Shown piece after piece: positions 39,797 through 48,136 of a stretch of 64,000 nt of DNA. The translations under genes were made by a program, and so were the position numbers. Source of the DNA: Janibacter sp. HTCC2649 (GTDB lineage Bacteria; Actinomycetota; Actinomycetes; Actinomycetales; Dermatophilaceae); NCBI RefSeq assembly GCF_000152705.1, contig NZ_CH672413.1, positions 2,794,139 through 2,858,138 of the forward strand, read 5' to 3'. The notes below the pieces were generated by a model, which was not told the DNA's origin, did no database searches, and saw only the letters and a list, made by a program, of their open reading frames with translations. Position 1 is the first letter of the stretch; the number at the start of each line of letters is the position of its first letter.

Positions 39797-41322
39797 GCCT
39801 CCGGCTTGAGGTGGGGGAAGAGAATCGTCTCGCGAATGTTCACGTCCGTGAAGAGCATGACGAGTCGGTCGACGCCAAAGCCGATGCCACCCATGGGTGG
39901 TGCGCCATATTCGAGGGCGCGCAGGAAGTCCTCGTCGAGTTGCATTGCCTCGGGGTCACCGCCGGCGGCCTTGAGGGACTGGTCCTCGAGGACCTTGCGC
40001 TGGATCACCGGGTCGATGAGCTCCGAGAATCCGGTGCCGCGCTCGACGCCGCCGATGATGAGGTCCCACGCCTCGATGAGCCCGGGCTCGCTGCGGTGCG
40101 GACGGGCCAGCGGCTGGGCGATGGCGGGGTAGTCACACAGGAAGGTCGGCTGGAGCAGGCCCGGCTCGACGAGCTCACCGAGGAGCTCGAGGAAGACCTT
40201 GTCCTTGTCCCAGGCCGGGTCGATCGTGACCTCGTGCTTGGCGGCGTGGGCCCGCAGGGTCTCGAGGTCGGTGTCGACGTTGACGGTCTCGCCGACTGCC
40301 TCGCTCACGGCGTCGTAGACCGGCAGCCAGCGCCATTCGCCGTCGAGGTCGATCGTGCCCTTGTCGGTCTCGATCTGACGCGAGCCGATCGCGTCGGCGG
40401 CGGCGAGGTAGACGTCCTTGAGGAGCTGGGCGATCGTGGTCTGGTCACCCCACGCCTGGTAGGCCTCGAGCATCGTGAACTCGGGGGAGTGGGTCGCGTC
40501 GACACCTTCGTTGCGGAAGATGCGGCCCATCTCGTAGACCCGGTCGACGCCACCGACGACGGCCTTCTTGAGGTTGAGCTCGAGCGCGATCCGGAGCGTC
40601 ATCTCCTGGTCGAACGCGTTGAGGTGCGTCTTGAACGGTCGCGCCGCAGCGCCGCCGTGGATGAGCTGGAGGATCGGGGTCTCGACCTCGAGGTAGCCCT
40701 GGCGCTCGAGCTCGTGGCGCATGGCGCTGTAGATCTTGGCCTTGGTGCGGACCATGTCGCGCGCTTCCTGGCGCACGATGAGGTCGGCGTAGCGCTGGCG
40801 CACGCGGCTCTCCTCGGAGAGCTCCTTGTGCAGGACCGGCATGGGGCGCAGCGCCTTGGAGGCCATCGTCCAGCTCGTGGCCATGACGGAGAGCTCACCG
40901 CGCCGGCTGCTGATGACGCGCCCGGTGACGGACACGTGGTCGCCGAGGTCGACGTCGGACTTCCAGGCGGCGAGGGCGTCCTCACCCACCTCCGCGAGGC
41001 TGAGCATGATCTGGAGCCGGATGCCTTCGCCCTCCTGCAGCGTGGCGAAGGCGAGCTTGCCGGTGTTGCGGATGAAGACGACGCGGCCGGCGACGGAGAC
41101 GACGTCGTCGGTCTCCTGCCCGGTCTCGAGGTGTCCCCACTGCGACCGCACCTCGGCGAGGCTGTGGGTCCGGTCGACAACCACGGGGTATGCCGGTCTG
41201 CCGGCTTCCAGGAGCCGCTCGCGCTTCTCGCGGCGGATGCGCTGCTGCTCGGACAGGTCGATCTCGGGGGCTGCAGTCGTCGTGGCAGCCGTGTCGGCAA
41301 TGCCTGCGGGGGTCTCGCTCAC
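39793..41322 (-). CDS. lysS: lysyl-tRNA synthetase, class II
   Basis: A 509-aa enzyme that charges tRNA-Lys. N-terminal OB anticodon-binding domain (~60-190), class II core with motif 2 (IFRNEGVDATHSPEFTMLEAY, quoted in part) and motif 3 (GGIGFGVDRLVMLFTD) near the C-terminus. A ~30-residue unconserved N-terminus precedes EQQRIRREKRERLLEAG. GTG start at 41322. Head of the lysS - small membrane protein - lsr2 operon. Confidence 0.97.
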   Translation of the reverse strand: MSETPAGIADTAATTTAAPEIDLSEQQRIRREKRERLLEAGRPAYPVVVDRTHSLAEVRSQWGHLETGQETDDVVSVAGRVVFIRNTGKLAFATLQEGEGIRLQIMLSLAEVGEDALAAWKSDVDLGDHVSVTGRVISSRRGELSVMATSWTMASKALRPMPVLHKELSEESRVRQRYADLIVRQEARDMVRTKAKIYSAMRHELERQGYLEVETPILQLIHGGAAARPFKTHLNAFDQEMTLRIALELNLKKAVVGGVDRVYEMGRIFRNEGVDATHSPEFTMLEAYQAWGDQTTIAQLLKDVYLAAADAIGSRQIETDKGTIDLDGEWRWLPVYDAVSEAVGETVNVDTDLETLRAHAAKHEVTIDPAWDKDKVFLELLGELVEPGLLQPTFLCDYPAIAQPLARPHRSEPGLIEAWDLIIGGVERGTGFSELIDPVIQRKVLEDQSLKAAGGDPEAMQLDEDFLRALEYGAPPMGGIGFGVDRLVMLFTDVNIRETILFPHLKPEA

Positions 41323-41365
41323 ACGCTCAAGGGTACGAGGGTTGCCTGAGTGCTCTGGACGTGTG

Positions 41366-41887
41366 TCAGCGCGTGGCTCGTCGGATCGTCAGTGTGGGTG
41401 GGGTGGACAGGGTCTGGCCAACGACGCAGTAGCGCTCCGTGGACTTCGCGAGCCGGGCCAGCTCCTCGTCCGTCGCGTCGGTGTCGAGAGTTGCCGTGAT
41501 GGTGATGGGGGTGATGCCGACGGGGGCGTCACGGTCGATGCCGAGGGTGCCGCGGGCGTCGAACTCGGCCTCGGCGTCCAGTTCGGCGCGGCGAATCGTC
41601 AGGCCCATGGACGTGGCGACGGATCGCATCGTCACACCTGCACAGGCAAGGACCGCCTCGAGGAGCATGTCGCCGGAGCACGCGTCGTAGCCATCGCCTC
41701 CCGTCGCGCGGTGCAGTCCGGCCCGAACCCTGCCCGACCAGGCGTCGACGCTCGTGGTGACGCCCGGGTCGCGCCAGTCGGCCCGGGCGGAGACGGAGAC
41801 GACCGCCTCGTCGGGGTCGTCACGGTAGAGCTCCTTGAACGGTGCCTGCAGGGCGTGCAGGGCGGCGGCGTCGATGGGTGCGTGCAT
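41366..41887 (-). CDS. OsmC family protein
   Basis: A 173-aa OsmC/Ohr-fold protein. Conserved features: RADWRDPGVTTSVDAWSGRV, the active-site region DACSGDMLLEAVLACAGVTM with two Cys (C in DACSG and the later LACAG), and a C-terminal Cys in TERYCVVGQTL. OsmC/Ohr proteins reduce organic hydroperoxides with paired Cys. ATG 41887 is the start; the longer open frame is translated repeat DNA. Its promoter side abuts a family A palindrome. Confidence 0.82.
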   Translation of the reverse strand: MHAPIDAAALHALQAPFKELYRDDPDEAVVSVSARADWRDPGVTTSVDAWSGRVRAGLHRATGGDGYDACSGDMLLEAVLACAGVTMRSVATSMGLTIRRAELDAEAEFDARGTLGIDRDAPVGITPITITATLDTDATDEELARLAKSTERYCVVGQTLSTPPTLTIRRATR

Positions 41888-41911
41888 GGGGAGAGTGTCC
41901 CCTCCCGACTT

Positions 41912-41987
41912 CGACTTCGTGCCCTGTACGGACACGATCCATCGGCCGAAGGCCTCTGTCTTCGTGTCCGTACGGGGCACGAAGTCG
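41912..41987. repeat. REP-like palindrome, family A copy 3
   Basis: Arms of 22 bp (41912-41933 and 41966-41987, 21 of 22 paired) around a 32-nt spacer with the core ggccgaaggcc, the family A core in reverse. Its right arm is also the first unit of the 86-bp tandem array. Confidence 0.85.
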
Positions 41988-42127
41988 GTGAGCGGACGGC
42001 ATACGTGGTGGTCAGGCGTCTTCGTGTCCGGGACGGACAGCGAGCCGGGTGGTCCGTGCGGGGCACGAAGTCGGTGGGCGGACGGCATACGTGGTGGTCA
42101 GGCGTCTTTGTGCCCGGGACGGACAGC

Positions 42128-43382
42128 TTGGGCTCAAGTGATCGGTGCAACGTCCTGATTTTCTGGAGGTTGTCTGATGATGGGTCGTCCGCCGCTGCCT
42201 TGGGCAGTGCGTTCAGTGTTTTGGGATGGCATTTCGAGGGGTTGGTCGATCAAGGCTTCGGCTCGTGCTGCGGGGTGTAGCCCGGCGGCTGGGCGGAAGT
42301 GGATGAAGCAGGCTGGTGGTGTGAAGCCGCGTTTGGTCAAACACCGTCCTGGGATGTTGTCGTTCATTGATCGGGTTCGGATCGCGGAACTTGAGGAAGC
42401 TCGGTACAGCGCTGCCGCGATCGGTCGGGTGTTGGGGCGCCCGACGTCGACGATCACGCGTGAGCTGGCGCGTGGGTGTGATCGTCGCGGTGGGTATGAC
42501 CCGGTGCGGGCTCAGGACGCGGTCGATGCGGCGATGAGGCGCCCGAAGGCGCGTAGGTTCGAGCTGAACCAGCGCTTGCACGTGGAGGTTCAGAAGCGTT
42601 TGGACCTTAGGAACAGTCCGGAGCAGATCTCGGGAAGGCTGCGTGTGGATTTTCCTGACGAACCGGAGATGTGGGTGTCACCAGAGACGATCTATCAGGC
42701 CTTGTACGTCCAGGGCCGTGGCGCGCTCAAGCGTGAGGTGGCGGCCACGCTGCGCACGGGGCGTGTGCACCGCAAGCCTCGCACCGCTGCGACCCGTAAG
42801 CCTGGCGCGGTCAAAGACATGATCAACATCAGCGAGCGCCCCGCCGAAGCCCGGGACCGGGCTGTGCCTGGCCATTGGGAAGGGGACCTGATCATGGGCG
42901 CGAACAACGCCTCCGCGGTCGGGACCCTGGTCGAACGGTCCACCGGGTTCGTGATGCTGCTGCACCTGCCCGATGACCACACCGCCGCGACGGTCGCTGC
43001 CGCGATGCAGGCCGCGGTCCCGAAGATCCCCGAAGTCCTGCGCCGCTCCCTGACCTGGGACCAGGGATCCGAGATGGCGTTGCACACCCAGATCACTCAA
43101 GCGACCGGGTTACCGATCTACTTCTGCGACCCGCACTCGCCGTGGCAGCGCGGCAGCAACGAGAACACCAACGGGCTCCTACGGCAGTACCTACCCAAGG
43201 GCAGCGACCTGTCTATCCACGGACCGGGGATCCTCGACAACATTGCCGCCGAACTCAACGCCCGCCCCCGTAAACGCTTCGACTGGGCCACCCCTGCCGA
43301 AGTACTCAACGCGTTCCTCACCAAACAAGGGCGCGTTGCGCCCACCGCTTGACGTTGCACCGACCGCTTGAATCCACCCAGT
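42128..43382 (+). mobile_element. IS30-family insertion sequence in the repeat array
   Basis: By comparison with intact units 1 and 3, 1255 bp are inserted between ggacagc (ending 42127) and gggccggg (starting 43383). Imperfect terminal inverted repeats: 42129-42154 and 43351-43376, 22 of 26 matching; the inner 21 bp match 19 of 21 and share tcggtgcaacgtc. One transposase gene fills it. The exact ends and the 2-3-bp target duplication cannot be set, because 7 bp outside the repeats (42128 and 43377-43382) are ambiguous. It lies in the loop of a REP-like palindrome. Confidence 0.88.
42177..43352 (+). CDS. IS30-family transposase
   Basis: A 391-aa transposase. An N-terminal HTH (WSIKASARAAGCSPAAGRKW) and a second HTH_38 (ELEEARYSAAAIGRVLGRPT then STITRELARG) bind the ends; the DDE integrase core has the first Asp in GHWEGDLIMG, the second in SLTWDQGSEM, and the Glu in WQRGSNENTNGLLRQYLPKG. 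Full length with no stop or frameshift, so probably active. RBS ctggagg before ATG 42177 (a second ATG follows directly). The stop overlaps the right inverted repeat. Confidence 0.95.
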   Translation: MMGRPPLPWAVRSVFWDGISRGWSIKASARAAGCSPAAGRKWMKQAGGVKPRLVKHRPGMLSFIDRVRIAELEEARYSAAAIGRVLGRPTSTITRELARGCDRRGGYDPVRAQDAVDAAMRRPKARRFELNQRLHVEVQKRLDLRNSPEQISGRLRVDFPDEPEMWVSPETIYQALYVQGRGALKREVAATLRTGRVHRKPRTAATRKPGAVKDMINISERPAEARDRAVPGHWEGDLIMGANNASAVGTLVERSTGFVMLLHLPDDHTAATVAAAMQAAVPKIPEVLRRSLTWDQGSEMALHTQITQATGLPIYFCDPHSPWQRGSNENTNGLLRQYLPKGSDLSIHGPGILDNIAAELNARPRKRFDWATPAEVLNAFLTKQGRVAPTA

Positions 43383-43505
43383 GGGCCGGGTGGTCCGTGC
43401 GGGGCACGAAGTCGGTGTGCGGACGGCATACGTGGTGGTCAGGCGTCTTTGTGCCCGGGACGGACAGCGGGCCGGGTGGTCCGTGCGGGGCACGAAGACG
43501 GTCTC

Positions 43506-44246
43506 TCAGCGCTCGTCGACCATGAGGTCGATCGTGTAGTCCTCGGCGCGATAGCTGTGGTCGCCGTACTCGACCGCGGTGCCGGAACCGTCGAAGGCCA
43601 TGCGGGTCATCGTCAGCACGGGCGAGGCCCCGCGAATCCTCAGGTGCTTGCGCTCGGCGGGCGTCGGCATGCGCGCGGCGATCGACTGGTGGGCCACGAC
43701 CGCATGGACACCTCGGGCGCGCAACGCGGCATACAGGCCGGTCGCCTCGAGTTCGTCGCGCGAGATGTCTCCGTATGCCGGGGGCAGCCAGTTGCGCATC
43801 ACCGCGAGGGGGGCGTCCCCGGCCAGTCGCAGGCGCACAATGGCGAGCAGGGGGGTGTCGGCGGGCAGGTCGAGGGCGGTCGCGGCGCTCTGGTCGGTGA
43901 CGGTCTCGTGCTCGAGAAGGATGGTGCGCGGCACTCGACCCTCGCGCTGCAGGTCGTCGAAGAGGCTGCTCAGAGCCACCCGTCGATGCACCTTGCGGTT
44001 GGCGACGGTCGTGCCGAGGCCACGCCGACGGACGAGGAGGCCCTTGTCGACCATCTCCTGGATGGCCCGTCGCACGGTCGGTCGCGAGAGCGAAAGACGC
44101 TGTGCCAGAGCCACTTCGTTCTCGAACGGGTCGCCCGGTTGGAGGCGCCCGTCGTTGATCGCGGCGCACAGCTGCTCGGAGAGCTGGTGATAGAGCGGGA
44201 CCGGTGAGGTCCGGTCGATGCTCACGTTCACGAGCTGTGCGGTCAT
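43506..44246 (-). CDS. GntR-family regulator (HutC/UTRA type), likely inositol repressor
   Basis: A 246-aa regulator: N-terminal GntR winged helix (PLYHQLSEQLCAAINDGRLQ, ENEVALAQRLSLSRPTVRRA) and a C-terminal UTRA ligand domain (residues ~90-240). Divergent from the inositol operon with an 89-bp shared region. That region contains an exact match to the IolR operator consensus known from Corynebacterium, so it probably represses the operon until an inositol intermediate binds (inference). Start ATG 44246; a GTG three codons upstream is possible. It ends beside the repeat array. Confidence 0.85.
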   Translation of the reverse strand: MTAQLVNVSIDRTSPVPLYHQLSEQLCAAINDGRLQPGDPFENEVALAQRLSLSRPTVRRAIQEMVDKGLLVRRRGLGTTVANRKVHRRVALSSLFDDLQREGRVPRTILLEHETVTDQSAATALDLPADTPLLAIVRLRLAGDAPLAVMRNWLPPAYGDISRDELEATGLYAALRARGVHAVVAHQSIAARMPTPAERKHLRIRGASPVLTMTRMAFDGSGTAVEYGDHSYRAEDYTIDLMVDER

Positions 44247-44284
44247 GTCCGGCACAGTAGCGAAAGGACGAGCAAATGACCATA

Positions 44285-44304
44285 TGTCCTAACAAAGGTT
44301 GACA
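44285..44304 (+). promoter_or_regulatory. IolR-like operator and -35 box before the inositol operon
   Basis: TGTCCTAACA (44285-44294) fits the C. glutamicum IolR consensus KGWCHTRACA as I recall it, at all ten positions. TTGACA (44299-44304) follows 4 bp later and could be a -35 box; the -10 (17 bp on, gaacag) is weak. The sequence aggac...gtcct around 44269-44290 forms a spaced inverted repeat, a further GntR-type hint. Confidence 0.5.
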
Positions 44305-44335
44305 CGGGTGGCATCGGAGCGGAACAGTTCTCGTC

Positions 44336-45373
44336 ATGAGGATCGGACTGGCCGGTGTGGGCCGCATCGGCGCCTTCCACGCGAGCACTCTCGCGGGGCT
44401 GGACGCCGTCGAGGAAGTCGTCGTCGCCGACCTCGATGCAGGTCTCGCTGCGCAGGTTGCCGCCGAACAGGGGCTCACCGCGGCCCCGGACATCGAGGCG
44501 CTGCTGGCCTCCGGCATCGATGCGTTCGTCATCACCACCGCCACCACAGCGCATGCCGCGCTGCTCCGCCAAGCCCTTGGGGCCGGCATACCCACGTTCT
44601 GTGAGAAGCCCGTCGCCGCGACGCTCGACGAGACGATCTCGCTCACCGAGCTCGCCGAGAGCAGCGACACTCCCGTGCACATCGGCTTCCAGCGACGCTT
44701 CGATTCGGGCTACCGACGAGCCAAGGCCGCCGTCGAGGCGGGTGAGCTCGGCACGGTCCATGCGATCCGCGCGCTCACCCACGACCAGGAACCGCCGCAC
44801 GCGGCCTACATCCCCACCAGCGGCGGCATCTTCCGCGACTGCTCGGTCCACGACTTCGACATCGTCCGCTTCGTCACCGGCCGTGAGATCGACACCGTCT
44901 ATGCCACGGGCGAGAACAAGGGCGCGGACTTCTTCGCGGCGGCCGGCGACGTCGACACGGGCGCGGCGATCCTCACCCTCGACGACGGCACGCTCGTCAC
45001 AGCGACCTCGACGCGCTACAGCGGCGGCGGCCACGACGTGCGCATGGAGCTCATGGGTTCGGTCGCGAACATCGCCGTGGGCCTCGACGACTCACTCGCC
45101 CTGCGTTCGGCCGAGGAGGGTGTGGCGTTCCCGGCCGGGCCTGCGCACCAGTCCTTCATGCAGCGCTTCATGGCGGCCTATCGCGCCGAGCTCACCGCCT
45201 TCTGCGACGTCGCAGCCGGCCGCATCCCCAGCCCGTGCACGATCCGCGACGCCCTCCAGGCCTTCCGGGTCGCCGAGGCCTGTGAGCTCTCCCGCGCCCA
45301 GCGCCGACTCGTGTCGATGTTCGAGATCCCCGACGCACCCGCACTCACCACCACCACGAAGGCCACCGCATGA
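44336..45373 (+). CDS. iolG: inositol 2-dehydrogenase (Gfo/Idh/MocA family)
   Basis: A 345-aa NAD-dependent dehydrogenase. The Rossmann motif is GLAGVGRIGAFH; the family motif CEKPVA holds the catalytic Lys; SVHDFDIVRFVTG provides the Asp/His pair. It should oxidise myo-inositol (or scyllo-/chiro-inositol) to 2-keto-myo-inositol, the first step. First of eight plus-strand iol genes, each overlapping or touching the next. A second family member is encoded at 51130, so which one takes myo-inositol is open. Confidence 0.85.
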   Translation: MRIGLAGVGRIGAFHASTLAGLDAVEEVVVADLDAGLAAQVAAEQGLTAAPDIEALLASGIDAFVITTATTAHAALLRQALGAGIPTFCEKPVAATLDETISLTELAESSDTPVHIGFQRRFDSGYRRAKAAVEAGELGTVHAIRALTHDQEPPHAAYIPTSGGIFRDCSVHDFDIVRFVTGREIDTVYATGENKGADFFAAAGDVDTGAAILTLDDGTLVTATSTRYSGGGHDVRMELMGSVANIAVGLDDSLALRSAEEGVAFPAGPAHQSFMQRFMAAYRAELTAFCDVAAGRIPSPCTIRDALQAFRVAEACELSRAQRRLVSMFEIPDAPALTTTTKATA

Positions 45374-46284
45374 GCGTGCCCGCCCGCCCACCCCTGACCG
45401 AGCGCATCGCCGGCGCCCCCATCTCGTGGGGGGTGTGCGAAGTCCCTGGCTGGGGCTTCCAGCTCGACGTCGACACCGTGCTGGACCAGATGCGTGAGGT
45501 GGGCATCGTCGCGACCGAGTTCGGGCCCGACGGTTTCCTCCCCGACGCACCCGCGGCCAAGGCGGCGAAGCTGTCCGAGGCCGGCCTGCGCGCCGTGGGC
45601 CAGTTCGTCCCGGCCATGCTCCACGACTCCGAGCACGACCCGCTGCCCGAGGTCGAGGTCGCCATGGCAGGGCTCGTCGCGGCCGGCGCCTCCACCGTCG
45701 TCATCGCAGCCGCCACCGGCGTCGAGGGCTATGACGCCCGGCCCGACCTCAGCGACGCCCAGTGGGCCACGCTCCTCGCCAACCTCGACCGCATCACCGA
45801 CGCCGCCGCGCGACACGGACTCATCGCCACGCTCCACCCCCACGTCGGCACGCTGGTCGAGTCCGGCACCGAGGCCGAGCGTGTCCTCGCCGGATCGCGC
45901 ATCGGACTCTGCCTCGACACCGGCCACCTCCTCATCGGCGGCGGCGACCCGGTCGGGCTCGCTCGGCTCCACCCGGAGCGCATCGCCCACGTGCACCTCA
46001 AGGACGTGCGACTCGACCTCGCCAAGGGAGTCCAGGAGGGCCGCCAGAGCTACACCGGCGCGGTCGCCGACGGCATGTACGTCCCCCTCGGCGAGGGTGA
46101 CGTCGACATCGCCGCGATCGTCGGCTCGCTGGAAGACGCCGGGTATGCCGGGTGGTACGTCCTCGAGCAGGACACCATCCTGACGGGGTCACCTTCCGAA
46201 ACCGGCGTGGACCCGGCAGCCGACGTGCGGGCCTCGATCGCGCACATCACGGCCATCGCGGAGCGCGTCGAGAGCGGCCTGTGA
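45370..46284 (+). CDS. iolE: inosose dehydratase-like sugar-phosphate isomerase/epimerase family
   Basis: A 304-aa TIM barrel of the xylose isomerase-like family. It starts with GAPISWGVCEVPGWG, the IolE signature, and has metal ligands in CLDTGHLLIGGGD, HVHLKDVRLD and WYVLEQD. It would dehydrate 2-keto-myo-inositol to the 3D-trihydroxycyclohexane-1,2-dione. ATG overlaps the iolG stop by 4 bp. Confidence 0.88.
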   Translation: MSVPARPPLTERIAGAPISWGVCEVPGWGFQLDVDTVLDQMREVGIVATEFGPDGFLPDAPAAKAAKLSEAGLRAVGQFVPAMLHDSEHDPLPEVEVAMAGLVAAGASTVVIAAATGVEGYDARPDLSDAQWATLLANLDRITDAAARHGLIATLHPHVGTLVESGTEAERVLAGSRIGLCLDTGHLLIGGGDPVGLARLHPERIAHVHLKDVRLDLAKGVQEGRQSYTGAVADGMYVPLGEGDVDIAAIVGSLEDAGYAGWYVLEQDTILTGSPSETGVDPAADVRASIAHITAIAERVESGL

Positions 46285-47258
46285 TGGGTGAGCGCACGGC
46301 ATACGATCTCGTCGCCATCGGGCGCACGGGAGTCGACATCTACCCCCTCCAGCACGGCGTGGGCCTCGAGGACGTCACGACCTTTGAGAAGTTCCTCGGC
46401 GGCAGTGCCACCAACGTCGCCGTCGCAGCCGCTCGTCATGGTCGTCGGGTCAGCCTCGTGACCAGGGTCGGGGGCGACGCGTTCGGGCGCTACGTCCAGC
46501 GCGAGGCAGAGCGGCTCGGCGTCGACCCGGTCCACATCACCGCGATCGAGGGCGAGCAGGGGAGGGTCCCGCCGACACCCGTCACGTTCTGCGAGGTGCA
46601 TCCGCCGGACGACTTCCCGCTGTCGTTCTACCGCTACCCCATCGCGCCGGACCTCATGGTGGAGCCGACCGACGCGATCCTCGCGGACGTTCGCGCCGCA
46701 CGGGTCCACTGGTCGACGGTCACTGGCCTGTCGCAGGAGCCCTCTCGCGCAACACATTTCGCGCTGTGGGAAGCCCGGGGCAGGGTTGAGCACACGATCC
46801 TCGACCTCGACTACCGCCCGATGTTCTGGGGCGCCCCCGCCGAGGCGAGCGAGCAGGTGGGGCGCGCCCTCGACCACGTGACGATCGCGGTCGGCAACCG
46901 TGAGGAGTGCGAGGTCGCTGTGGGCGAGACCGACCCGCATCGTGCGGCCGATGCGCTGCTCGAGCGCGGTCTCGAGCTTGCCGTCGTCAAGCAGGGTCCG
47001 CGCGGGGTGCTCGCCGCGACCCGGGACGAGCGCGTGGAGGTGGGGCCGTTCCCCGTCGATGTCATCAATGGGCTCGGCGCGGGTGACGCCTTCGGCGGAG
47101 CCCTCGTCCACGGCCTGCTCGCGGGCTGGGACCTCCGCCGCACGATCGAGTTCGCGAACGTCGCCGGCGCGATCGTCGCCGGCCGACTCGAATGCTCCAC
47201 CGCCATGCCGACGACCGCTGACGTCGAGACGGCGCTCGCGGGCGCGGGGAGGAACTGA
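46284..47258 (+). CDS. iolC: 5-dehydro-2-deoxygluconokinase (PfkB family)
   Basis: A 324-aa ribokinase-fold kinase. PfkB signature 1 is in FLGGSATNVAVAAARHG and signature 2 in INGLGAGDAFGGALVHG with the catalytic Asp. It phosphorylates 2-deoxy-5-keto-gluconate. The ATG (46284) shares its A with the iolE stop; a GTG one codon upstream is also possible. The longer open frame from 46152 is inside iolE and rejected. Confidence 0.9.
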   Translation: MGERTAYDLVAIGRTGVDIYPLQHGVGLEDVTTFEKFLGGSATNVAVAAARHGRRVSLVTRVGGDAFGRYVQREAERLGVDPVHITAIEGEQGRVPPTPVTFCEVHPPDDFPLSFYRYPIAPDLMVEPTDAILADVRAARVHWSTVTGLSQEPSRATHFALWEARGRVEHTILDLDYRPMFWGAPAEASEQVGRALDHVTIAVGNREECEVAVGETDPHRAADALLERGLELAVVKQGPRGVLAATRDERVEVGPFPVDVINGLGAGDAFGGALVHGLLAGWDLRRTIEFANVAGAIVAGRLECSTAMPTTADVETALAGAGRN

Positions 47259-48136
47259 TGGAGCTCGACGGCCTCACCCGGATCCGCGTCACCGACCCCG
47301 GTCGCATCGCCACCGCGTGGGCCGCGCGACGTCGTCGCCCCCTCGTCGGCGACGACGGTCGGATGCTGCTCATCGCGGCGGACCACCCCGCTCGCGGCGC
47401 TCTCGGGGTCCGCGGCAACGCGTCGGCGATGGCCAACCGGCGCGACCTGCTCGACCGCCTCGTGACTGCTCTGGCCCGGCCGGGTGTGGACGGGGTGCTC
47501 GGCACGCCCGACGTCCTCGACGACCTCGTCCTGCTGGGTGCCCTCGATGGCAAGGTCGCCATCGGGTCGATGAACCGTGGCGGCCTCCAGGGCGCGGTGT
47601 TCGAACTGGACGACCGCTTCACGGCGTACACGGCCGACGAGATCGCGACGCGGGGACTCGACGGCGGCAAGATGCTCACCCGCATCTGCCTCGGGGACCC
47701 CGGCACCGTCTCGACCCTCGAAGCCAGCGCCCACGCCGTCACCGGTCTCGCGCAGCGCGGGCTCATGGCGATGGTCGAACCCTTCCTCTCCGTCGTCGAG
47801 GACGGCCGCGTCCGCAATCTCCTCGACGCCGACTCGACGATCGCGTCGATCGGCATCGCGAGCGGACTCGGAGCGAGCAGCGCCCACACCTGGCTCAAGC
47901 TCCCCGTCGTCGACGACCTCGCCCGGGTCATGGAGGCGACCATGCTGCCCACCCTCTTGCTCGGCGGAGATCCCCAGGGGGATCCCCACGACACGTATGC
48001 CGCGTGGTCCGATGCGCTCACCCTCCCGTCCGTGACCGGTCTCGTCGTCGGACGCGCCCTGCTCTATCCGCCGGACGGTGACGTGGCCGCAGCCGTCGAC
48101 ATCGCCTCCGGCCTCGTCCACGGTGGTGCCTCATGA
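47258..48136 (+). CDS. Cgl0158-type TIM-barrel aldolase, probably in the IolJ step
   Basis: A 292-aa (beta/alpha)8-barrel protein of the LacD/DeoC-like group found in actinobacterial iol clusters (compare Cgl0158 in Corynebacterium). Features: LIAADHPARGALGV, IGSMNRGGLQGAVFELDDRF, MAMVEPFLSV, and TWLKLPVVDD, whose Lys could form the Schiff base. As no class II IolJ aldolase is present, it may split 2-deoxy-5-keto-gluconate 6-phosphate to DHAP and malonate semialdehyde (inference from context). Start overlaps the iolC stop by 1 bp. Confidence 0.75.
   Translation: MELDGLTRIRVTDPGRIATAWAARRRRPLVGDDGRMLLIAADHPARGALGVRGNASAMANRRDLLDRLVTALARPGVDGVLGTPDVLDDLVLLGALDGKVAIGSMNRGGLQGAVFELDDRFTAYTADEIATRGLDGGKMLTRICLGDPGTVSTLEASAHAVTGLAQRGLMAMVEPFLSVVEDGRVRNLLDADSTIASIGIASGLGASSAHTWLKLPVVDDLARVMEATMLPTLLLGGDPQGDPHDTYAAWSDALTLPSVTGLVVGRALLYPPDGDVAAAVDIASGLVHGGAS

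Larger units (their letters stand above)
41966..43500. repeat. 86-bp tandem repeat array interrupted by an IS
   Basis: The landmark ggggcacgaagtcgg occurs at 41974, 42060 and 43401, and as ggggcacgaagacgg at 43487. The spacing is 86 bp between units 1-2 and 3-4; units 2-3 are 1341 bp apart, which is 86 plus a 1255-bp insertion. Each unit has ggacggcatacgtggtggtc, then a palindrome whose arms are gtcttcgtgtccgggacgg and ggtccgtgcggggcacgaag with ~13 nt between. Units are nearly identical. No unique spacers are present, so this is not CRISPR. Confidence 0.88.

Noticed and set aside
39811-41349. 512-codon open frame antisense to lysS
   Set aside because: Shadow frame; lysS motifs are intact on the other strand.
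41888-42088. N-terminal extension of the OsmC protein
   Set aside because: It translates the palindromes and the 86-bp repeat (the HHVCRPLTDFVPRTD-type peptide recurs in several frames). The OsmC fold starts at 41887.
41966-43500. CRISPR array
   Set aside because: 86-bp units are identical along their whole length, with no short repeat/unique spacer pattern and no cas genes.
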